Assembly (NCBI RefSeq): GCF_001931675.1
Contig: NZ_CP014839.1
Coordinates: 3,286,001-3,350,000 of the forward strand
Origin: Pandoraea thiooxydans
Lineage (GTDB): Bacteria; Pseudomonadota; Gammaproteobacteria; Burkholderiales; Burkholderiaceae
Direction: 5' to 3'
DNA: 64,000 nucleotides
A model generated the notes under the pieces. The model made no database searches. It was not told the DNA's origin and worked only from the letters and a program-made list of their open reading frames with translations. Within the stretch, counting starts at the first letter, position 1. Each line of letters starts with the position of its first letter. A program made the position numbers and the translations under genes. Positions 1 to 7,376 of the stretch are shown here, piece after piece.

Positions 1-1
1 A

Positions 2-94
2 GACTCGCTGCGCTCGATTTTGGTACGCGCGGACAAATCGCTTTATGCGGCCAAAGCCAACGGCCGCCACGCGATCGACGTCTCGGCCGGCTAA
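2..94 (+). CDS. GGDEF-domain protein, C-terminal end only
   Basis: The window opens inside a gene; the frame starting at base 2 reads 30 residues to a TAA at 92-94. The piece ADKSLYAAKANGRH matches the helix that closes GGDEF (diguanylate cyclase) domains, usually written ADKALYxAKxxGRN. That makes this the extreme C-terminus of a probable c-di-GMP synthase. The GGDEF active-site loop and any sensory domain lie outside the window, so activity cannot be judged. Confidence 0.75.
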   Translation, partial: DSLRSILVRADKSLYAAKANGRHAIDVSAG

Positions 95-172
95 GGAGCC
101 GCTTCGGTGCGGATCGCACCGGGGGTCGGCGCAAAACACCTCCACCGGCCCTTCATCCGCCCGCACAAGCTA

Positions 173-182
173 TGCTAAAATC
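173..182 (+). promoter_or_regulatory. Extended -10 promoter element for tRNA-Gly
   Basis: TGCTAAAATC lies 20 bases before the tRNA. It reads as an extended -10 (TG, one base, TAAAAT) and would start transcription near base 188. No good -35 hexamer sits 17 bases upstream, as expected for an extended -10 promoter. The same 10-mer recurs at other gene starts in this window. Confidence 0.55.
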
Positions 183-201
183 CCGTCCTCAGCGCTTCAA
201 A

Positions 202-275
202 GCGGGCGTCGTATAATGGTAATACCCTAGCTTCCCAAGCTAGAGCCGTGGGTTCGATTCCCATCGCCCGCTCCA
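202..275 (+). tRNA. tRNA-Gly, anticodon CCC
   Basis: A full cloverleaf can be drawn. The acceptor pairs GCGGGCG (202-208) with CGCCCGC (265-271), the D stem is GTAT/ATAC, the anticodon stem is CTAGC/GCTAG around loop TTCCCAA, and the T stem is GTGGG/CCCAT. The anticodon at 234-236 is CCC, reading GGG. Discriminator T272 is followed by an encoded CCA. It resembles E. coli glyU. Confidence 0.97.
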
Positions 276-292
276 CCAGCCCCATCGCAATC

Positions 293-316
293 AGCCGTCT
301 ATTGGACGGCTTTTTA
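293..316 (+). terminator. Rho-independent terminator after tRNA-Gly
   Basis: Perfect 7-bp stem AGCCGTC (293-299) and GACGGCT (305-311) with loop TATTG, followed by TTTTATTTT. The T-run ends about five bases before the trmB start codon. Confidence 0.8.
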
Positions 317-321
317 TTTTC

Positions 322-1098
322 ATGACGAACTCACAACCGCCCCTGCCGTACGAGGACGAGGACGACGACACGTCTGTTCGCGACGATGGCGCGGCGTCCG
401 CTGAATCCGCCGAGGCCGAGGTCGCGCATCCGCGCCGGATTCGCAGTTTCGTGCGGCGCGCGGGCCGCACCTCCGACGCGCAACGGCGGGCTTTCGAGAC
501 ACAGGGGCCGCGCTTTCTGTTGCCATATGCGGCCGCGCCGCTCGATTGGGCCGCGGTGTTCGGCCGCGCGGCGCCGCGGATTCTGGAGATCGGCTGCGGC
601 ATGGGCGAGACCACGGCCCATATCGCCGGGCTGCGCCCGGGAGACGATTTCCTTGGCGTGGAGGTGCACGAACCCGGGGTCGGCGCGCTACTGAAGCGCA
701 TCGGCGAACAGTCGCTGACCAATCTGCGCGTCATCCAGCATGACGCGGTCGAAGTGGTCGAGCATATGCTGGCGCCGGCAAGCCTGGATGGCGTGCACAT
801 CTTTTTCCCCGACCCGTGGCACAAGAAGCGCCATCACAAGCGGCGTTTGATTCAGGCACCGTTCGTCGCGCTGTTGGCCTCGCGCCTGAAGCCGGGCGGT
901 TATCTGCATTGCGCGACCGACTGGCAGGAATACGCCGAACAAATGCTGGAAGTGCTGAGCGCGGAACCCGCCTTGCAAAACACCGCGGCAGGCTACGCCG
1001 AGCGCCCCGCCTACCGCCCGGTGACCAAGTTCGAGCAACGCGGCGTGCGGCTCGGGCACGGCGTGTGGGATCTGGTGTTTCGCAAACGAGCTGACTGA
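322..1098 (+). CDS. trmB: tRNA (guanine-N7-)-methyltransferase TrmB
   Basis: A SAM-dependent enzyme of 258 residues that forms m7G46 in the variable loop of tRNAs. The SAM-binding motif [10 protein letters not shown] is near residue 90, the GVEVHEPG strand follows, and the family signature [15 protein letters not shown] sits near residue 157. The [13 protein letters not shown] segment matches the C-terminal part of TrmB. The first 40 residues are acidic and low in complexity (EDEDDDTS), as in other Burkholderiaceae TrmBs; the conserved fold begins near HPRRIRSF. The ATG at 322 has no Shine-Dalgarno because the terminator of the preceding tRNA gene occupies that space, and no other in-frame start codon precedes the conserved part. 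Confidence 0.95.
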   Translation: MTNSQPPLPYEDEDDDTSVRDDGAASAESAEAEVAHPRRIRSFVRRAGRTSDAQRRAFETQGPRFLLPYAAAPLDWAAVFGRAAPRILEIGCGMGETTAHIAGLRPGDDFLGVEVHEPGVGALLKRIGEQSLTNLRVIQHDAVEVVEHMLAPASLDGVHIFFPDPWHKKRHHKRRLIQAPFVALLASRLKPGGYLHCATDWQEYAEQMLEVLSAEPALQNTAAGYAERPAYRPVTKFEQRGVRLGHGVWDLVFRKRAD

Positions 1099-1116
1099 CG
1101 CGCCCGGCCGAGTGCG

Positions 1117-1386
1117 TCACGCGCTGTCGTTATGTGGCTGCGTGGCGGTTTCGAGGCGTGCGAGCCACGTCAATGCATGTGCGCGCGTCTGGCCGCACAT
1201 GGCGGGCTCGGGTTGCAGGCCGCCACAGCATTGGGGCCGCTCGGGCCGCCCAAAAATGGCGCAGCGCATGTCGTCGGTGAGTTGGACGCAGCGCACGCCG
1301 GCGGGCTTGCCGTTGGGCATGCCCGGAATCGCAGAGGTGATGGAAGGCGCGATGCAGCATGCACCGCAACCAAGGCGGCAGACCAT
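1117..1386 (-). CDS. YkgJ-family cysteine cluster protein
   Basis: A small protein of 89 residues with CRLGCGACC at its start and further cysteines at VRCVQL, RCAIFG, PQCCG and AMCG. This pattern belongs to the YkgJ-like family annotated as a putative zinc- or iron-chelating domain. The frame is open further upstream to base 1566, but that would run into the pcm gene on the other strand; the ATG at 1386 puts the CxxxCGACC motif directly at the N-terminus, as in relatives, and has a GAGCGAG upstream. It is convergent with trmB. The biochemical role of the family is unknown. Confidence 0.8.
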   Translation of the reverse strand: MVCRLGCGACCIAPSITSAIPGMPNGKPAGVRCVQLTDDMRCAIFGRPERPQCCGGLQPEPAMCGQTRAHALTWLARLETATQPHNDSA

Positions 1387-1491
1387 GGCTCGCTCGGGTC
1401 GCGCGGATTCCCGCGGGGCCCACAGCATAAACCAGGTACGCCCGGCGCGCACCCCGCCGGACCACCTCCGGGGCCGTACGAACCGATAATT

Positions 1492-1501
1492 TGCTAAAAT
1501 C
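1492..1501 (+). promoter_or_regulatory. Extended -10 promoter element before the PCMT gene
   Basis: TGCTAAAATC, identical to the element in front of tRNA-Gly, lies 40 bases before the start codon at 1541. No convincing -35 is present. Confidence 0.5.
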
Positions 1502-1540
1502 GCGGTTTCTGTTTTCGCAGCACTTTTTACGGTTAGCCAC

Positions 1541-2206
1541 ATGAACTTCGAACAGGCACGCTTCAATATGATCGAGCAACAGATCCGGCCGTGGGATGTG
1601 CTGGATCAGAATGTGCTCAATTTGCTCTCGGTGGTCAAACGGGAGAACTTCGTTCCAGCCCTCTATCGCGACCTGGCCTTCGTCGACATGGAAATCCCGC
1701 TGGGCCCGAACGCCAGGGCGACCGGGCAACACATGCTGGCGCCGCGCGTCGAAGCCCGCATCCTGCAGGAACTGACCGTCGGCAAACATGAAAACGTGCT
1801 GGAAATCGGCACCGGCTCGGGCTATATGGCTGCCCTGCTGGCCTTTTGCGCGCGCCACGTCACCACGGTGGAAATCGCGCCGGCGCTGGTCAAGCTGGCC
1901 ACCGACAACCTCGGCAACAACGGCGTGGTCAACGTCGACGTGGTCGAAGGCGACGGCTCGCGCGGCTGGGCCGCGGCTGGGCCGTTCGACGTGATCGCCA
2001 TTTCCGGCTCGCTCGCGCAGTTGCCCGAGGAGTTTCTGCAGCAGCTCAAGGTGGGCGGCCGGCTGGCCGCGTTCATCGGCGATTCGCCGGTGATGGAAGC
2101 ACGCCTGATCACGAAGGTGGCGGAGAACGACTATCGCACGGTGAATCTGTTCGAGACCGACGTCACGCCGCTGATTGCGCCCCGCCCGTCGAAATTCAAG
2201 TTCTGA
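1541..2206 (+). CDS. Protein-L-isoaspartate O-methyltransferase family protein
   Basis: This 221-residue protein carries the SAM-binding motif VLEIGTGSGYMAALLA (about residues 86-101), the acidic second strand VTTVEIAP and the post-motif VVEGDGSRGW. The overall plan is that of PCMT, which methylates isoaspartyl residues to start protein repair. The N-terminal part (FNMIEQQIRPWDVLD) marks a betaproteobacterial subgroup often labelled just PCMT-family, and the substrate has not been firmly assigned. The rhodanese gene follows after 17 bases and is probably cotranscribed. Confidence 0.88.
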   Translation: MNFEQARFNMIEQQIRPWDVLDQNVLNLLSVVKRENFVPALYRDLAFVDMEIPLGPNARATGQHMLAPRVEARILQELTVGKHENVLEIGTGSGYMAALLAFCARHVTTVEIAPALVKLATDNLGNNGVVNVDVVEGDGSRGWAAAGPFDVIAISGSLAQLPEEFLQQLKVGGRLAAFIGDSPVMEARLITKVAENDYRTVNLFETDVTPLIAPRPSKFKF

Positions 2207-2223
2207 CGCCCGAACGGCCTTCG

Positions 2224-2547
2224 ATGCAACAAATTCAACCCAACGAACTCGCGGCCTGGCTAGGTGACGCCGGCCGCCGCCCGCCGGTCCTGCTCGACGT
2301 GCGCGAGCCCTGGGAGGTGCAGACCTGCCATTTGCCGGGCATCGTACACATCCCGATGGGACAGATCCCGCAGCGCTTCAACGAGCTCGACCCGGACGCC
2401 GAGATCGTGTGCATTTGCCATCACGGGGCACGCAGCCTGCAGGTGGCGATGTTCCTGGCGCGGCAGGGATTTTCCGAGTTGTTCAACCTGAGCGGCGGGG
2501 TCGACGCCTGGGCACGCCAGGTCGACCCGACAATGGCGGTCTACTGA
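2224..2547 (+). CDS. Single-domain rhodanese-like protein
   Basis: A 107-residue protein containing one rhodanese domain: LLDVREPWEVQTCHLPGI near the start and the catalytic loop CHHGARS (cysteine at about residue 65). Length and loop resemble GlpE-type thiosulfate:cyanide sulfurtransferases, which hold sulfane sulfur as a cysteine persulfide. The ATG at 2224 is chosen because it lies just past the upstream gene and precedes the domain; the frame is open much further upstream only as a shadow of the PCMT gene. The physiological acceptor is unknown. Confidence 0.9.
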   Translation: MQQIQPNELAAWLGDAGRRPPVLLDVREPWEVQTCHLPGIVHIPMGQIPQRFNELDPDAEIVCICHHGARSLQVAMFLARQGFSELFNLSGGVDAWARQVDPTMAVY

Positions 2548-2550
2548 TCG

Positions 2551-3894
2551 CTATTGATCCAGTGCCGCGGCGAACGCGGCACCGCCCTCGTCCATCTGGC
2601 CGGGATTCCCCGGCGCCCCCGCCCTTTCCAGCCACGGCGCCAACGCCGCCACGGTGCGTGCGGTAGCACCCTGATGCTGCGAAGCAAACAGCATCGCACA
2701 GGTTCGCATGCTGTCGCGCCGCGCCGTGTCGCGCAGCAGGCTGCGCATTTCGGCGCCCAGTTCAGCCGCGTCGGTCACGCGGCAGGCAGCGCCAGCCTCG
2801 AGTGCGTCGGCACTGGCTTGCGAGAAGTTGAACATATGCGGGCCGAACACCACCGGCGCGCCGGCGGCGCAGGCTTCGATCAGGTTTTGGCCGCCCAGCG
2901 GCAAGAGGCTGCCGCCAATGAAGGCGGCGTCACACGCGGCGTAATACGCCGTCATCTCTCCCATCGAATCACCCAGCAGCACATCGACCTCGGCCGGCAA
3001 CGAAGTTTCGCCGTCGGGCCATTGCGAGCGGCGCACGTAGCGCAGGCCCTGCTGGTCGAGCAAAGCGCCCACCTCGCCGAAACGCTGCGGATGGCGTGGC
3101 ACCAGAATCAGTAACGCGTCGATGCCCAGCGCCCGGCGCGCCTGCAGTATCAGCGCTTCTTCGCCGTCACGCGTACTGGCCGCGAGCCATACCGGGCGCG
3201 CGCCAAAACGCGCGCGCCATTGGCGGCCGAGCGCAAGCAAGTGCGGTGGCGGCACCATGTCGAATTTGAGATTGCCGAGCACGTCGACCTCCATCGCGCC
3301 CAGCATGCGCAAACGTTCGGCGTCGGCGTCGCTTTGCGCCAGCACCCGCGTGAAGCCGCCGAACACGGGGCGCGTGGCCGCGCCGAAGCGCAGCGCCCGG
3401 GCGAGCGAGCGGGCCGACATGCGGGCGTTGGCCAGCAGCAGCGGCACCCGGGCCTCGGCGCACACGGCGATCAGATTGGGCCAGACCTCAGTTTCCATCA
3501 CCAGGCCCACGCGGGGCCGGTAATGGCGCAGGAAGCGGCGAATCGCCCCCGGCATGTCGTAGGGCACGTAGCAGCGTATGACGCGCTCACCGAACAACTG
3601 CTCGCTGGTGGCGCGGCCAGTCGGCGTCATGTGAGTCAGCAGCACACCATGATCGGGGTAGCGCGCCAGCAGCGCTTCGATCAGCGGGCCGGCCGCGCGG
3701 GTCTCCCCCACCGACACGGCATGAATCCAGATCAGCGGCCGCGCGCCGGGCTGCGCCGCAGCCTCGCCGTACCAGCCGAAGCGCTCGCCGATATGCTGCC
3801 GATAGCCGATTTCCCGGCGACTGCGCCACAGCAGGCGCACGACGGCCAGCGGCGCAATCAGCCACCACAGCGCGGAATAGAGCGCGCGCAGCAT
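2551..3894 (-). CDS. waaA: 3-deoxy-D-manno-octulosonic acid (Kdo) transferase
   Basis: A GT30 enzyme of 447 residues that transfers Kdo from CMP-Kdo to lipid IVA on the inner face of the inner membrane, the first step of the LPS core. It has an N-terminal membrane helix (ALWWLIAPLAVVRLLW), the motif HAVSVGETRAA carrying the conserved catalytic Glu, and the C-terminal GGSLLPLGGQNLIEACAAG nucleotide-sugar region. The ATG at 3894 overlaps the stop of kdoO by one base (TGATG), which fixes the start against a longer open frame. It is last in the run waaC-kdoO-waaA. Confidence 0.96.
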   Translation of the reverse strand: MLRALYSALWWLIAPLAVVRLLWRSRREIGYRQHIGERFGWYGEAAAQPGARPLIWIHAVSVGETRAAGPLIEALLARYPDHGVLLTHMTPTGRATSEQLFGERVIRCYVPYDMPGAIRRFLRHYRPRVGLVMETEVWPNLIAVCAEARVPLLLANARMSARSLARALRFGAATRPVFGGFTRVLAQSDADAERLRMLGAMEVDVLGNLKFDMVPPPHLLALGRQWRARFGARPVWLAASTRDGEEALILQARRALGIDALLILVPRHPQRFGEVGALLDQQGLRYVRRSQWPDGETSLPAEVDVLLGDSMGEMTAYYAACDAAFIGGSLLPLGGQNLIEACAAGAPVVFGPHMFNFSQASADALEAGAACRVTDAAELGAEMRSLLRDTARRDSMRTCAMLFASQHQGATARTVAALAPWLERAGAPGNPGQMDEGGAAFAAALDQ

Positions 3895-4781
3895 CAAACC
3901 AGCGCGCGCTGCGTGAGGCGTTGCAGGATTGCCAGCGGCGAGCATTCGGGGTGCACCATCGCGCTGGCCGGCAGGAAAAACGTCTGCTCGAGCATGAACT
4001 GGCCCGACATGACCGCATGCGAAGTCTGGTCGGAGAAACACACCCAGACGCTGCCGGGCGGAAACGGCAGCGTTTGCTGCGTGCATTGCTTCTGGTATTC
4101 GAGATCGGCCTTCATGGCGTCGTGCAGATGCAGCATGATGTGATCGTACTCACTGCGCGGCCGTTTGGTGATGCCGAGCTTGTCGAGCAACCAGGCCGAG
4201 CCCGGCCACTGGCGCGGCACGCGCGGCAGAAAATGGGTTGCGACGGCCTCGAACGGCTCGCCGACGCGCCACACGCGCGGCGTGCCGGCCGGATTGACGT
4301 TGGTGAACACGCGCAGGATGCGCTCGCCGTAGTTGGGCCGCGACGGGAATGCGTCGACATGCAGGCGGCTGTCATCCTTGCGCCATGACGTTTGACGCGT
4401 TTCGACCTGATGCAGGCGCAGGCTGGTCGGCGCCGCGCGCAAGTGCGCGTGATACTCCGGGAACAGCCCGTCGACCAGCGCGCAGGCCTGCGTGTAGTAG
4501 CGCTTGACCATGGCCCGAATGGCCGCTTCGGTGGGGGTGTCGGAATCGACGCCGTGCAGCATCCCATTGGCCGGATCGAGACTGATATTCTTGCGCTTGG
4601 GGTCGGCCAGGGTTGGCGTGAGCAGGCGCAGCTCATCGTCACGCAACGCAAAGGCGAGATGGGGGAAATACAGCACCTTGCCCTCCTCCACCGCGGCCAG
4701 CAATGCCTCGCGTGGCGCCGAGAGCCGAGCGCCGTGCCAATCCGCATTTGCAACTTCAACGATCTGGCTGGATGCCGTCAT
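3894..4781 (-). CDS. kdoO: Kdo 3-hydroxylase, Fe(II)/2-oxoglutarate dioxygenase
   Basis: This 295-residue protein has the HxD iron-binding pair at H141 and D143 (LHVDAFPSRP) and a likely third ligand at H255 (SDQTSHAVMSG), the 2-His-1-carboxylate triad of 2-oxoglutarate oxygenases. The family (KdoO, described in Burkholderia and Yersinia) hydroxylates the outer Kdo of Kdo2-lipid A to D-glycero-D-talo-oct-2-ulosonic acid (Ko). Its place between waaC and waaA, with a 4-base overlap to waaC and a 1-base overlap to waaA, fits this role strongly. The start at 4781 follows from the ATGA overlap. Confidence 0.9.
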   Translation of the reverse strand: MTASSQIVEVANADWHGARLSAPREALLAAVEEGKVLYFPHLAFALRDDELRLLTPTLADPKRKNISLDPANGMLHGVDSDTPTEAAIRAMVKRYYTQACALVDGLFPEYHAHLRAAPTSLRLHQVETRQTSWRKDDSRLHVDAFPSRPNYGERILRVFTNVNPAGTPRVWRVGEPFEAVATHFLPRVPRQWPGSAWLLDKLGITKRPRSEYDHIMLHLHDAMKADLEYQKQCTQQTLPFPPGSVWVCFSDQTSHAVMSGQFMLEQTFFLPASAMVHPECSPLAILQRLTQRALV

Positions 4782-5785
4782 GCACGTTCCTTTTCCGTTT
4801 GAACAGGCGCCGTAGCCGGCAATTGCCCCAGGCGCACGAGCGCATCGAGCGCCTGCTGCGCGGTGGGCCTTTGCCTGCCGTCGCCGAGGTCGATGATGTG
4901 CGGCGACCAGAAGCCGCCGACGCGCCACGCCGAGTTGAAATTATGCAATTCGACGGTCGGCCGCTGCAGCGCCGCCGCAATATGCACCAGGCCGGTGTCG
5001 ACGCCCACCGTGACTGCCGCGCCGTCGATCAGGCCCACCACCTGGGACAGATTCAGTTTCGGCGGCACCACCGCGCCGGGCCCCATCGCCGCCGCCAGCC
5101 GCTCGCTGACGGTGCGCTCGAGCTCGGAGCCCCACGGCAGCGCCACCTGCGTGCCGTGCGCCAGCAATGCCCGCCCGACGGTAATCCAATCGGGTTCGGG
5201 CCAGAGGTTGTTACCGCGCGACGTGGCATGGACGAATACCGCATAGCGCCCCGACGGGCAGGCGCTGTGATCGGCGCGCGCGGCGTCCAGCCCGAAATCG
5301 ATCGGCTCTTGCAGTTCCAGCCCGAGCGCGGCGGCGACCAGCAACCGCGAGCGCGTCACCACGTGGGTGCGCCGCTCCATCGACTGCATGTGGTGATAGA
5401 GATAGCGCACCGGCCATTCGTAACCCGCGTCTTCGATGCCGTTGCCCAGCCCCCATACGGTGCCGCGCGCGGCACGGGCAATCAGCCCTGTCTTGAGCAG
5501 GCCCTGGGTGTCGATTACGACATCGTAGCGCTGCTCGCGCAGGCGCCGCCGGAATGCACCGATTTCACGCCAGGTGGAAGCCGCCAACAAATGCTTGCGC
5601 CAGCGCCGCAAGGCAAACGGGATCACCTGATGCAGGCCGCGCGCCAGCCGAAGCAGATCGACAAAACCCTCCTCCACGACCCAATCGATACGGGCGTCGG
5701 GATATTGCCGCAGGATGTCCTGCACGACCGGCATGCAATGGACGACATCCCCCAGCGAGGAGACTTTAACGATCAAGACCTGCAT
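4778..5785 (-). CDS. waaC: Lipopolysaccharide heptosyltransferase I
   Basis: A GT9 protein of 335 residues that adds the first L-glycero-D-manno-heptose to Kdo. It begins with MQVLIVKVSSLGDVVHCMPV, the typical WaaC N-terminus, followed by IDWVVEEGF. The C-terminal half holds the ADP-heptose binding segment AAVTVGVDTGLVHIAAAL. It is the first gene of the core trio and overlaps kdoO by ATGA. A possible -10 (GTTAAAAT on the minus strand, near 5830-5838) lies about 45 bases upstream. The 106-base gap to the phosphomannomutase gene also contains a G5/C5 hairpin around 5854-5876, but no T-run follows it. Confidence 0.95.
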   Translation of the reverse strand: MQVLIVKVSSLGDVVHCMPVVQDILRQYPDARIDWVVEEGFVDLLRLARGLHQVIPFALRRWRKHLLAASTWREIGAFRRRLREQRYDVVIDTQGLLKTGLIARAARGTVWGLGNGIEDAGYEWPVRYLYHHMQSMERRTHVVTRSRLLVAAALGLELQEPIDFGLDAARADHSACPSGRYAVFVHATSRGNNLWPEPDWITVGRALLAHGTQVALPWGSELERTVSERLAAAMGPGAVVPPKLNLSQVVGLIDGAAVTVGVDTGLVHIAAALQRPTVELHNFNSAWRVGGFWSPHIIDLGDGRQRPTAQQALDALVRLGQLPATAPVQTEKERA

Positions 5786-5891
5786 CGGCTGACACGGGCA
5801 GCGGCCCGCGCCTCAAGGACAAAAGTGGGATTTTAACGTGCCGACGGCAGGCGAAGGGGGTTTTCGGCCCCCTTGCCCCTGCAGGGGAGTG

Positions 5892-7292
5892 TCAGAAAGG
5901 CAATGGCGCGTCGGGTTTGACGGCCAGAATCGCCGTGCGGAATGCCGCCTGAATGCGCCGCAGCGCGGCCTCGTCGTCCGCTTCGAAGCGCAGCACCACG
6001 ACCGGGGTGGTATTGGAAGAACGTGCCAGGCCAAAGCCGTCGGGATACTCGACGCGCAGGCCATCGATGGTGATCACCTGCTCGGCGCCGTCGAATTTCG
6101 CCGTTTCGCGCAGCTTGTCGATCAGCGTGAAGTTTTCGCCTTCCGCGCATTTCAGCTGCAGCTCGGGCGTGGAGAGCGATTCGGGCAGCGCATTGAGCAT
6201 GGCGCCCGGGTCATCGGTGGCGCTGACGATCTCGAGCAGACGCGCGCCGGTGTACAAGCCGTCATCGAAGCCGTACCAGCGGTCCTTGAAAAAGATATGC
6301 CCGCTCATCTCGCCGGCCAGCGGCGCAGCGGTTTCCTTCAACTTCGCCTTGACCAGCGAATGGCCGGTTTTCCACATCAGCGGCTCGCCGCCGTGCTGGC
6401 GCACCCATGGGGCCAGATTGCGGGTGCATTTGACGTCGTAGATCACCTTGCCGCCCGGATTGCGCGAGAGCACTTCCTGCGCGAACAGCATCAACTGGCG
6501 GTCGGGGTAGATGATCTGGCCGTCCTTGGTGACCACACCGAGCCGGTCGCCATCGCCGTCGAACGCCAGGCCCAGTTCGGCGTCGGTCTCGCGCAGGCAA
6601 CGAATCAGATCCTGCAGGTTCTCCGGGTGGGCCGGGTCGGGATGGTGGTTCGGGAAATGCCCGTCCACCTCGCAGAACAATTCGGTGACTTCGCAGCCCA
6701 GCGTGCGGAACAGCCGCGGCGCGAACGCGCCGGCCACGCCGTTGCCGCAATCCACCGCGATTTTCAGCGGACGGGCCAGCTTGACGTCGCCGGCAATGCG
6801 CTCGACATAAGCGTCGGCGATCTCGTGCGTCGCGTAAGCGCCGGCGCCGTCGGTAAAATCGCCCTGCACGATGCTTTGATACAGCGCCTGAATCGCCTCG
6901 CCATAAATCGCGTTGCCATCCAACACCATCTTGAAACCGTTGTAATCGGGCGGATTATGGCTGCCCGTCACGACGATGCCGGAGCTCACGACGCGCCCGC
7001 CCAACGGCACGCTGGTGGCGAAATACACCATCGGCGTGGCCACCACGCCAAGATCAACCACGTCGACACCGGCGGCCCGCAACCCCTCGGCCAGCGCACC
7101 GGCCAACTCCGGCCCGGACAGCCGGCCGTCACGCCCGATCACCACCGCGTCGCCGCCCGTGCGGCGCACCGCCGAGCCGAAGGCTCGCCCGATCAAGCGG
7201 GCAATGGAGGCGTCGAGCGTTTGGCCGACAACACCGCGGATGTCGTAGGCTTTGAAGATGGAGGGTGAGAGGTGGGATGTGAGTTGAGTCAT
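5892..7292 (-). CDS. Phosphomannomutase/phosphoglucomutase
   Basis: A 466-residue alpha-D-phosphohexomutase of the AlgC/ManB type that interconverts hexose 6- and 1-phosphates and so feeds GDP-mannose or heptose and dTDP-sugar synthesis. The four family signatures are visible: the N-terminal FKAYDIRG, the active-site loop VTGSHNPPDYNG with phosphoserine, the metal loop AFDGDGDRLG, and the C-terminal GLRVEYPDGFGLARSSNT phosphate-binding loop. The ATG at 7292 is preferred over an upstream in-frame start because it directly precedes the fold. It lies between the core trio and the O-antigen operon, the position of manB in Burkholderia LPS loci. Confidence 0.93.
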   Translation of the reverse strand: MTQLTSHLSPSIFKAYDIRGVVGQTLDASIARLIGRAFGSAVRRTGGDAVVIGRDGRLSGPELAGALAEGLRAAGVDVVDLGVVATPMVYFATSVPLGGRVVSSGIVVTGSHNPPDYNGFKMVLDGNAIYGEAIQALYQSIVQGDFTDGAGAYATHEIADAYVERIAGDVKLARPLKIAVDCGNGVAGAFAPRLFRTLGCEVTELFCEVDGHFPNHHPDPAHPENLQDLIRCLRETDAELGLAFDGDGDRLGVVTKDGQIIYPDRQLMLFAQEVLSRNPGGKVIYDVKCTRNLAPWVRQHGGEPLMWKTGHSLVKAKLKETAAPLAGEMSGHIFFKDRWYGFDDGLYTGARLLEIVSATDDPGAMLNALPESLSTPELQLKCAEGENFTLIDKLRETAKFDGAEQVITIDGLRVEYPDGFGLARSSNTTPVVVLRFEADDEAALRRIQAAFRTAILAVKPDAPLPF

Positions 7293-7376
7293 AGCGATAC
7301 CCGATGCAACTGAGTGCAAAAAACCGACAGCGAAACCGCTACGCCGGCAGGTTAATTTATTCAACCGACACAGACG

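Noticed and set aside
1846-2223. N-terminal extension of the rhodanese to 233 residues
   Set aside because: The extra part is an out-of-frame copy of the PCMT gene, rich in Arg and Gly, and the rhodanese domain starts cleanly at 2224.
5854-5893. Strong G5/C5 hairpin followed by CCCCTGCAGGGG downstream of the phosphomannomutase gene as a terminator
   Set aside because: No T-run follows on either strand, so it was not listed as a terminator; an RNA-stabilising role is possible.
5838-7268. Long open frame on the plus strand opposite the phosphomannomutase gene
   Set aside because: It mirrors the codon structure of the minus-strand gene; the product is a low-complexity shadow and the mutase has all its motifs.
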